Positions 57,790 to 64,000 of a stretch of 64,000 nucleotides of DNA are shown in pieces (positions within the stretch are counted from its first letter, which is position 1; each line of letters opens with the position of its first letter). A program made the position numbers and the translations under genes. The notes under the pieces are model-generated. The model did not search any database. It was not told the origin of the DNA and worked only from the letters and a program-made list of their open reading frames with translations. Origin of the DNA: Desulfovibrio desulfuricans (GTDB taxonomy: Bacteria; Desulfobacterota; Desulfovibrionia; Desulfovibrionales; Desulfovibrionaceae); assembly GCF_004801255.1 (NCBI RefSeq), contig NZ_CP036295.1, positions 557,001 through 621,000 on the forward strand, given 5' to 3'.

Positions 57790-58577
57790 TGGATATCCTA
57801 CTGCATGGCAGGGTAGCGCTGGTTACCGGGGCGGCCGGGCATATTGGACGTGCCCTTTGCCAGGAATTGGCATCACATGGGGCTTCAGTGGCAGTGCTGG
57901 ATGTGCGGGAACAAGATTGCAAGCTGGTATGTGAAGAAATCACCGCGCACTACGGTGTGCCAGCCTTGCCTGTGCCCTGCGATCTTGCCAATGACGAAAG
58001 CGTGCACGCAGCACCCCACCGAGTGGCCGAAATTTTGGGCGGTCTGGACATCCTGGTCAACAATGCTGGCTTTGTAGGTACAAGCGGCTTGTCCGGTTGG
58101 GTGACGGATATTGAACGGCAGACGACGCAAACCTGGCGTCAGGCGTTTGAAGTCAACCTCACAGCGCCGTTCACCCTGTGCAGGGAATCCATTCCTTATC
58201 TGAAAAAGAACGGGTACGGCAGCATTATCAATGTTGCTTCCATTTATGGTGTTCTTGGGCCGGACATGGGCCTGTATGAAGGCACAAGTATGGGTAATCC
58301 CATTGCGTACGCCGCGTCCAAGGGGGGGCTTATACAGATGTCGCGCTGGCTCTCCACCGTCCTCGCCCCTGACATTCGCGTCAACAGCATCTGCCCTGGC
58401 GGCGTGTGGCGCAACCAGCCAGAGGCTTTTGTGGAGCGCTACAAGGCGCGTACCCCCATGCGACGCATGGCCACGGAAGAAGACATGGTAGGAACTGTCC
58501 TCTACCTTGCCAGTGATTTGTCGCGCTATGTCACAGGGCAGAATATCATGATTGATGGCGGCTGGGCTGCGTGGTAA
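57789..58577 (+). CDS. ptmA: SDR oxidoreductase, PtmA-like
   Basis: A 262-aa classical short-chain dehydrogenase: the cofactor motif TGAAGHIGRALCQELASHGA near residue 14, NNAGFVG near 92, catalytic Ser in INVASIYGVLG and Tyr-x3-Lys in AYAASKGGL near 178, then PGGVW and the end GQNIMIDGGWAAW. It accompanies ptmF and ptmE, as in Campylobacter flagellin glycosylation loci. It probably acts on a hexosamine intermediate. A 52-bp gap follows before the next gene. Confidence 0.87.
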   Translation: MDILLHGRVALVTGAAGHIGRALCQELASHGASVAVLDVREQDCKLVCEEITAHYGVPALPVPCDLANDESVHAAPHRVAEILGGLDILVNNAGFVGTSGLSGWVTDIERQTTQTWRQAFEVNLTAPFTLCRESIPYLKKNGYGSIINVASIYGVLGPDMGLYEGTSMGNPIAYAASKGGLIQMSRWLSTVLAPDIRVNSICPGGVWRNQPEAFVERYKARTPMRRMATEEDMVGTVLYLASDLSRYVTGQNIMIDGGWAAW

Positions 58578-58629
58578 TGCGCGCAGCCGCTGACTTGCAA
58601 GTCCGGCATACAAAAGCAGCAAAGAAACT

Positions 58630-59865
58630 ATGGTAACGCGCAAAGTAGTTACTCTCGCCGCATGTCCCCTTAAAGAGAACATGATGAAGGTCGTGCATCT
58701 GGACGGCCTGTTGCGGGCCGGCATTGATTTTGCGGCCTGGAATGTCTGCGAGGCCATACATGGAAAATTTATTTCCCACGGGGATAGTTCCTGTCCAGAC
58801 CGCGAGCATGACATCCCCTCCGTGGCGGCATTTGAAGAAGCACTGGATAAGGAAAATCTTGACCAGACCCTCTTCCTGGCGTTCATTGGCTACGAGTATG
58901 CCACTGCGGCACTATTTCAGGCCTTGCGACGCCGTGGAGCCGTTATAGGGTATCTCGAAAACATGAGCTGGCATGAGTACGGCGATTTGCCCCGTTGGCA
59001 ACGTTTGTGGTTGCGAGCCAGAAATCCCTTGTCTTTTTTGACTTTTTTGCGAAAGAAAATGTCCCGCACACGGTTTGGAAACGCCAATGCCGGTTATGAC
59101 GTGGTCTTTTATGAATCTGCCGCCCGCCGTCCAAAGGAATGCAGCTTGGCCGTACCGGTCAACTCCGTCCTTTATGAGGAGGCCATGCTCTCAGAGTCCC
59201 AGACGCCGTACGCGGATGGCCCTTATGCGGTGTATCTTGACACGGCCATGGGGGCACATCCAGATGTCCTGCAGTACACCAACGTGTATCCATCCGGCAC
59301 GGAATACCGGGCATCGCTCATCGCTTTTTTTGATAGAATCGAGCGGGATCTTGGAGTGAAAGTCGTCATCGCCGCGCACCCAAAGGCAAATTACCGGGGT
59401 GACGAGTTCGCGGGCAGACCCATCCTGCGGCAGCAAACCTGCGCCCTTGTGCGCGGTGCGCAACTGGCCCTGAGCGATGGCAGCACTTCAACCCTGTACG
59501 CGGTGGCACTGGGCAAGCCAGTTATTTTTATACTTAATGACTGTCTGTTGCGCTGGTGTCGGGCTGTGGGGCGGGAATGCCCCATTTTTGCCGCCATACC
59601 CTTACTGCAGGCACGGCGCGCTGAGGCGCTCGGCATGCCGTTGCTGCATATTGACAAGTGTAGCGCAAAACCCTTGCAGTGGCCGCAAGTAAATATAAAA
59701 AAATATCAGCAAGAGTGCCTCAACTGGCTATCGCATCCCGGTATGGAGAACGTGAAATCTGAAAAAATTTTTCTTGATGCGCTACAACAACTGGATATTG
59801 CGCAATTGCGACAGCCTGCCGCAAACCTCATCGATATGAAGCAGCAACAGCCATGCCGCAACTGA
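58630..59865 (+). CDS. Putative glycosyltransferase, candidate legionaminyl transferase
   Basis: A 411-aa cytoplasmic protein without membrane segments. The segment KVVIAAHPKANYRGDEFAGR followed by ALSDGSTSTLYAVALGKPVI FI resembles the C-terminal donor-binding part of GT-B sialyltransferase and capsule proteins, where an HP motif and an S/T-rich SDGST-like loop bind the CMP-sugar. The N-terminal half (AFIGYEYATAALFQALRRRG, AVIGYLENMSWHEYGDL) shows no known signature. It follows all genes needed to make CMP-legionaminic acid and overlaps the ABC exporter gene, so it may attach the sugar to a glycan. The family assignment is tentative. Confidence 0.6.
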   Translation: MVTRKVVTLAACPLKENMMKVVHLDGLLRAGIDFAAWNVCEAIHGKFISHGDSSCPDREHDIPSVAAFEEALDKENLDQTLFLAFIGYEYATAALFQALRRRGAVIGYLENMSWHEYGDLPRWQRLWLRARNPLSFLTFLRKKMSRTRFGNANAGYDVVFYESAARRPKECSLAVPVNSVLYEEAMLSESQTPYADGPYAVYLDTAMGAHPDVLQYTNVYPSGTEYRASLIAFFDRIERDLGVKVVIAAHPKANYRGDEFAGRPILRQQTCALVRGAQLALSDGSTSTLYAVALGKPVIFILNDCLLRWCRAVGRECPIFAAIPLLQARRAEALGMPLLHIDKCSAKPLQWPQVNIKKYQQECLNWLSHPGMENVKSEKIFLDALQQLDIAQLRQPAANLIDMKQQQPCRN

Positions 59866-61649
59866 CCAAACTGCTTTGGAAGCAGCTTCCACGCGATCGG
59901 CGGCAGCAAGGAGCCACCCTGGTGGTTCTTATGGTGTTGGTGGGCCTGAGTGAGCTAGTTTTGACAGCCGCCGTTTCCCTGCTTGGCGTTGCGCTTTCTT
60001 CCCCAGGCACATTGGAACAGTTTGAACTGTTGCGTCATGGCGCAGCCCTGGTGCGACAGCTCGTTGCGGCGGATTCACCGGCCATTGCCATGTTGATTTT
60101 TTCTTTTTTTGTGGCCGCAAACGCCACGCTTATAAAAAATTTTGTGACAAGCCTGCAAACCTTTTTTCTCAACAGATTTGCACACGGCTTGTCTTGGGAG
60201 ATGACCAGCAGCCTTTTTCGGGGTTATCTGCTGTCGCCCTATCTGTGGCATCTCAGCCACAACAGCTCAGACCTGCGCACAACTATTGAGTGGCGTGCGT
60301 ATTTGGCTTTTTTTATTGTGGGTTTTATGAACATGATTAGCCAGGGGTGCATCATCTGTGTGCTTGTTTCCTCCACGCTGCTTGTTGCTCCGCTTGAAGC
60401 TTTTTTACTGTACACCATAATTGGATTATCAGCTTTTTCTATTTATAAGAGTGTTCAATATCGTGCAAAAAAGAACGGGGATGATTTAACCTCGTTGCAT
60501 ATGTGTAGCAGTAAAATCCTTACATCCGGGCTGAATGCAATAGAAGAAGTACAGATATACCGCCAACAGGATAAATTTTCACAAAAATATAGCGCATTTT
60601 ATTCTCCATATACAAAAATAATGGCGTGGAGGGCTGTTTTTCCTTCCATCCCCCAGTGGTGCCTTGAAACCATTGGCTTCTTTGTGCTTTTGGGGCTGGC
60701 ACAACTTATGGCGATCAGGGGCGAAAGCGTTGCCGCCACAACGGGGACGCTGACCCTGCTGGCGGGCGCCTGCTGGCGTTTGCTGCCCGCTTTCAACAAA
60801 TTACTGGCGGGCAGTCTGGACTATAAAACTCATTTTGCGGCGGCCAAGTCGCTGCTTGAAGCCATGAATCACAGTGCTGACGAAAATTTAGAGCAGCCGA
60901 AGCGGTTTCACTGCAGCCTTGCGCTGGAACATGTCTCTTTTACCTACCCCGAAATGGAAACGCCTGTGCTCCGTAAGGTTTCATTGACCATTTCACGGGG
61001 CCAACTTATCGGGTTTGTAGGCCTTTCAGGCATGGGAAAAAGCACGCTGATAAATATTCTGACTGGTCTTGTGTCGCCGACACAAGGCAACGTATGCGTG
61101 GACGGAACAGCTGTTGCCACTTTTCCGGGCTATTTGAGAATTGGCTATGTGCCGCAGCAGCCTTATATGCTGGACGATAGCCTGGCGAAGAATATTGCCT
61201 TCAGCGACAAAGACTCTGAGCTGGATATGAAACGGGTGCAGCAATGCTGCCAGCTGGCCGCACTGACATTTGTGGATGAGCTCCCGCAAGGGCTAGATAC
61301 AATTTTGGGAGAACGCGGGGTGCGCCTGTCAGGTGGTCAGTTGCAGCGTGTGGCAATTGCCAGGGCCTTATATTCACAGCCCGAAATCCTGTTTTTTGAT
61401 GAAGCCACCAGCGCCCTCGACAGTGCTGCAGAAGCCGCCATACAACAGACAATTCTCAAGCTGAAAGAGAATCTTACCGTCGTTTTGGTAGCGCACAGGC
61501 TCAGTACGGTACAAGATTGCGATAATATTTTCTGGATACACAGCGGGGAGGTAAGGGCATCCGGCCCACCTAGCGCTGTCCTGCCAGCGTATCAGGAATA
61601 TCTTGATACCCAGGCAGCAGCCGACAGGCTGTCCTGCGCCTGCCGCTAG
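59853..61649 (+). CDS. ABC exporter, fused membrane and ATPase domains
   Basis: A 598-aa half-transporter of the MsbA/PglK type. The membrane domain (residues 1-330) contains about six helices (VVLMVLVGLSELVLTAAVSL, FFIVGFMNMISQGCIICVLV and others). The ATPase has Walker A GLSGMGKSTL near 390, the signature LSGGQLQRVAIARALYSQPE, Walker B ILFFDEATSALDSAAEAAIQ and the H-loop in LVAHRLSTVQD. It probably exports a lipid-linked oligosaccharide or glycolipid made by the operon. Its start lies 13 bases inside the preceding gene. A broken relative of its ATPase lies at 48973-49378. Confidence 0.9.
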   Translation: MPQLTKLLWKQLPRDRRQQGATLVVLMVLVGLSELVLTAAVSLLGVALSSPGTLEQFELLRHGAALVRQLVAADSPAIAMLIFSFFVAANATLIKNFVTSLQTFFLNRFAHGLSWEMTSSLFRGYLLSPYLWHLSHNSSDLRTTIEWRAYLAFFIVGFMNMISQGCIICVLVSSTLLVAPLEAFLLYTIIGLSAFSIYKSVQYRAKKNGDDLTSLHMCSSKILTSGLNAIEEVQIYRQQDKFSQKYSAFYSPYTKIMAWRAVFPSIPQWCLETIGFFVLLGLAQLMAIRGESVAATTGTLTLLAGACWRLLPAFNKLLAGSLDYKTHFAAAKSLLEAMNHSADENLEQPKRFHCSLALEHVSFTYPEMETPVLRKVSLTISRGQLIGFVGLSGMGKSTLINILTGLVSPTQGNVCVDGTAVATFPGYLRIGYVPQQPYMLDDSLAKNIAFSDKDSELDMKRVQQCCQLAALTFVDELPQGLDTILGERGVRLSGGQLQRVAIARALYSQPEILFFDEATSALDSAAEAAIQQTILKLKENLTVVLVAHRLSTVQDCDNIFWIHSGEVRASGPPSAVLPAYQEYLDTQAAADRLSCACR

Positions 61650-61684
61650 GGCGGACGGTCTGGAATTCGGCAACCCAGGTCACT

Positions 61685-61865
61685 ATGCAGCTCTTACTTG
61701 TTACCGAAAACTTTTTTTAAAGGCGGCATGGATACCGTCATCATGGAGTTGTACAACCACTGGCCTAATCCGGATGCCGAGCTGGCAATTTTTTGTAGTG
61801 GGCCGCACCAGTGTGTTGCGGCACTTGCGCAAACCTTTACACCGGATCGCATGGCGGCACGTTAA
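61685..61865 (+). pseudogene. GT4-type glycosyltransferase N-terminus, frameshifted and truncated
   Basis: The frame starts MQLLLVTENFF and, if one T is removed from the T7 run at 61712-61718, continues KGGMDTVIMELYNHWPNPDA, ELAIFCSGPHQCVAALAQTF and TPDRMAAR before a stop. The opening LLLVTENFFKGGMDTVI is the usual first strand and glycine loop of GT4 glycosyltransferases. Only the first 60 residues remain. The poly-T slip alone cannot restore a full gene. Confidence 0.6.
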
Positions 61866-61920
61866 GCCGCCACAGTACATGCCTCAACCGTTGCCTCCAC
61901 GGGGCAGTAAGGAAATACCT

Positions 61921-62835
61921 ATGGCATCAGTACCTCAAACGGCGGAACGGAAGGTTCCCTTTTTTTCAGTCATTATTCCTGCGTACAATTGCGTCGGCTT
62001 TTTGCGTGAGGCTCTGCAAAGCCTGCGGGAGCAAACATGCAAGGATTTTGAGGTAATCATAGCCGACAGTCGTTCCACAGACGGCACAGCCACGGTGGCC
62101 TCCGAGTTCCCAGATGTGCCATGCTCTGTGTATAATATTGATATTATAGGTAATATCGCAGCTTCCCGTAATGTTGCCGCTGCGCACGCTACCGCACCCT
62201 GGCTGGCCTTTCTGGATGCGGACGATTTTTGGGCACCCGGCAAGCTCGCCAGGGTCAGAGATGCCATTGGGGAGCATCCAAAGGCCATCGCGTTTTGCCA
62301 CGCAGAAAATATATTTAGAGACGGGCAGGTGATTGGCACACAAAGCTATGGGCCGCGCGGCCCTCACTTGCCCTCCAGCCTGTTGTTTGGAGGCAACGCC
62401 TTCAGCACTGCGGCCACCGTGTTGCGACGGGACATCTTTGAGCAGGTTGGCGGCTTTGACGAAAACCCTTCCATCATCACCGCAGAGGACTATGACCTTT
62501 GGGTGCGCACAACCCCCTTTGGTGAAAGTGTTTTTTTGCCAGATGTGCTGGGCTGTTACAGGCTGCACGGCGGTAATTCCACGGCAAAACTCAAGCGGCA
62601 TCTGGACGCGACGGAAGCCGTGTTGCACAAGCATCTGACCGCCTATCAGGCCAGGTATGCCTGGGCTGTATATAGAAGAATGTTCAGGTTCACCGCGCGT
62701 TGCGCCCTTGATATGGTGCAGCACAAGCACTGGGGGCATGCGTTGGAGTATGCGGTACGCTCGCTGGGCTACGCTGTCCGCATGGCGGCATCGTGGCGGC
62801 CAACTCTTCAGGCCTGTCCGCATTCGCCAGAGTAA
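61921..62835 (+). CDS. GT2 family glycosyltransferase
   Basis: A 304-aa family 2 glycosyltransferase. The A-domain motifs are FFSVIIPAYNCVGFLREALQ, DFEVIIADSRSTDGTATVAS, LAFLDADDFWAPGKLARVRD with the DXD-like Asp-Ala-Asp-Asp, and later GGFDENPSIITAEDYDLWVR with the catalytic ED. The sugar donor cannot be told. AAGGA lies before the ATG at 61921; the long upstream open frame belongs to other genes. It probably builds the glycan that carries the legionaminic acid. Confidence 0.88.
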   Translation: MASVPQTAERKVPFFSVIIPAYNCVGFLREALQSLREQTCKDFEVIIADSRSTDGTATVASEFPDVPCSVYNIDIIGNIAASRNVAAAHATAPWLAFLDADDFWAPGKLARVRDAIGEHPKAIAFCHAENIFRDGQVIGTQSYGPRGPHLPSSLLFGGNAFSTAATVLRRDIFEQVGGFDENPSIITAEDYDLWVRTTPFGESVFLPDVLGCYRLHGGNSTAKLKRHLDATEAVLHKHLTAYQARYAWAVYRRMFRFTARCALDMVQHKHWGHALEYAVRSLGYAVRMAASWRPTLQACPHSPE

Positions 62836-62885
62836 CTCGGGCACCCATAGCCTTGGGTTACAACGTCCTTGGGGGCTTTTATGCC

Positions 62886-62996
62886 ATGCAGCGTGTTTAT
62901 TTTGTGTTTTTGCTCACGGTGGTGTGGTGTTATGTACTTGCAACCCGAGTGGTATACCTGTGCCCTCCCTGGCATGAACAGCAGGAAACTATATAA
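62886..62996 (+). CDS. Possible 36-aa single-pass membrane peptide
   Basis: MQRVYFVFLLTVVWCYVLAT followed by RVVYLCPPWHEQQETI gives one strong hydrophobic helix. Its TAA overlaps the ATG of the next gene (TAATG), which suggests coupling. No clear ribosome binding site precedes it, so it may be only a linker sequence. Confidence 0.3.
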   Translation: MQRVYFVFLLTVVWCYVLATRVVYLCPPWHEQQETI

Positions 62997-64000
62997 TGCC
63001 GTCGCTTAGGCGTGTTGCCCGCAAACCGGCCACGGCCTTTGCCGCTCTTTTGGGGCAGAGGGGTGATGCCCCGACAGATGCACAGCCCGTGCCGCTGGCA
63101 ACGGGGAGGGCGGCGTTTGAAATCGGGCTACGCGCTCTGGGTGTTACCTCCGGCGCACAAGTCCTGCTGCCTTCGTACATTTGCGATGTCATGCTTCTGC
63201 CGCTGAAGCGAATGGGCCTTTCCCCGCTTTTCTATGACCTTGACGACAGCCTTGCGCCTGATTGGGTAAGCCTGGAAGCTATGCTGCCATCGGCCGCTGC
63301 TGCGGTGCTGTTCCATCCCTTTGGGCAGCCGCAGGACAGTGCCCGTTTTGGCGAACTCTGTCTGCGCCATCACGCCATTTTTATCGAAGATAATGCGCAC
63401 GGCTGGGGTGCCGAAACCGGTAACAAGCCGCTGGGCACTCTGGGGGATATGGGGTTTGTCTCACCCTGGAAGCAGTATGCTGTGCCCCACGGGGCTTTTT
63501 TATACCTCAAGGATGCAGCAGCGGCCCAAAAGGCACTGCAGCTTGGCGAAGGACTGCCCGTCCAGCAGATAAGCTATGGTGCGCCCCTTGCCAAAGCACT
63601 GGTGCGAAACTTTTTGACGTTGTTCCCGCAGGCGCGGTTGCGCTTGATGCCCCCGGCATATTTGCCGGAGGCTGCCGAGAGCGACCCTGCGCCGCCCCAG
63701 AGAATGTCGCCTGCCGTCATGCGGTATCTTGCGCGGCAGCAGGCAACTGATGATGCTGCCCGCCGCCGTGCGCTTTACCAGATATGGGAAGTATGGACGC
63801 GTGCGGCCGGCCTTTTGCCGGTTTTTCCTCTGATCCATTCTGCTGCTGCGCCTCTGTGCTTTCCGGCCTATGCCGTAGCGGGAAACAGCCGTGAACAGTG
63901 GCTGGAATGGGGCTGGCGGCACGATATCGCCATACATACATGGCCGACTCTGCCGGAACAGCTGCGTCTTATGCCCCCTATCCAGGATCGCTGGAACCGC
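62996..64000 (+). CDS. DegT/DnrJ-like aminotransferase, cut by window edge
   Basis: The frame is open to the right edge after 335 codons. It has the layout of sugar aminotransferases: TGRAAFEIGLRALGVTSGAQ, VLLPSYICDVMLLPLKRMGL, AVLFHPFGQPQDSARFGELC and IEDNAHGWGAETG, then GDMGFVSPWKQYAVPHGAFL, where a Lys stands at the PLP position after a Ser-Pro-Trp. The classical 'SF...K....GGG' loop is altered, so the catalytic role is not assured and it could be a degenerate member acting as a dehydratase or binding protein. AGGAAA precedes the ATG. It continues the polysaccharide operon. Confidence 0.72.
   Translation, partial: MPSLRRVARKPATAFAALLGQRGDAPTDAQPVPLATGRAAFEIGLRALGVTSGAQVLLPSYICDVMLLPLKRMGLSPLFYDLDDSLAPDWVSLEAMLPSAAAAVLFHPFGQPQDSARFGELCLRHHAIFIEDNAHGWGAETGNKPLGTLGDMGFVSPWKQYAVPHGAFLYLKDAAAAQKALQLGEGLPVQQISYGAPLAKALVRNFLTLFPQARLRLMPPAYLPEAAESDPAPPQRMSPAVMRYLARQQATDDAARRRALYQIWEVWTRAAGLLPVFPLIHSAAAPLCFPAYAVAGNSREQWLEWGWRHDIAIHTWPTLPEQLRLMPPIQDRWNR

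Noticed and set aside
57885..58886. 333-aa minus-strand ORF
   Set aside because: It is antisense to ptmA and the next gene and has no family features.
1..64000. CRISPR arrays
   Set aside because: No series of regularly spaced identical repeats was seen. The Cas4-like nuclease at 5222-6385 has no cas neighbours.

Overview
The window looks like a chromosomal segment of a Desulfovibrionaceae bacterium (Desulfovibrio-like). This is inferred from the GC-rich core (rne/rng-like gene, queH, a B12-riboswitch-controlled cobalamin operon with cbiL) and from the style of the islands and cell-surface sugar genes. No rRNA or species marker is present, so the genus is an inference.

Layout. (1) Positions 1-8.4 kb are mobile DNA: the end of a tyrosine recombinase, then a minus-strand operon of an ERF single-strand annealing protein, a Cas4/RecB-like nuclease, a CobS/MoxR-type AAA ATPase, a DUF3150 protein and a CobT-like VWA protein, followed by two tiny peptides. 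A decayed IS3-type transposase bounds it. (2) Positions 8.6-17.1 kb hold a tightly packed five-gene minus-strand operon: a RloC-like zinc-hook ATPase with a possible C-terminal RNase, SbcD, SbcC, a helical protein with a possible pPIWI-associated nuclease domain, and a small DUF2188 protein. It is the best candidate for an undescribed defence or DNA-surveillance system. (3) Positions 17.4-30.5 kb are AT-richer island DNA ending at a tRNA-Asn. It carries an XRE regulator with a palindromic operator and divergent envelope genes, a secreted endonuclease I, a complete His-Xaa-Ser peptide system (hxsA, hxsC, hxsB, hxsD), a YfjJ/inovirus Gp2-like protein, a DUF3987 primase/helicase-like protein split over three coupled ORFs, an AlpA-like regulator and a 449-aa orphan.

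(4) Positions 30.7-43.8 kb are GC-rich core: tRNA-Asn, queH, RNase E/G, a phosphoesterase, 5-formyl-THF cyclo-ligase, a laccase-domain protein, a cobalamin riboswitch with intrinsic terminator, an ABC B12 uptake system plus cbiL, two GyrI-like genes (one fused to AraC), a chemoreceptor remnant and a methyltransferase. (5) Positions 43.9-47.5 kb are a three-gene minus-strand glycan unit (GT2, polytopic membrane protein, ChbG/YdjC deacetylase). A 40-aa Trp-rich peptide gene follows. (6) Positions 48.4-49.4 kb are a scar made of an IS3 orfA piece fused to a second, broken ERF gene and a broken ABC ATPase gene. (7) From 49.4 kb to the right edge is one long plus-strand operon encoding an apparently complete nucleotide-activated legionaminic acid pathway (legB, legC, legH/neuD-like, legI, legG, ptmE, ptmF, legF, ptmA). 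It is followed by a candidate transferase, an ABC exporter, a GT2 glycosyltransferase and a DegT-like aminotransferase running off the window. The genes overlap by a few bases, so they are probably cotranscribed and build and export a sialic-acid-like surface sugar.
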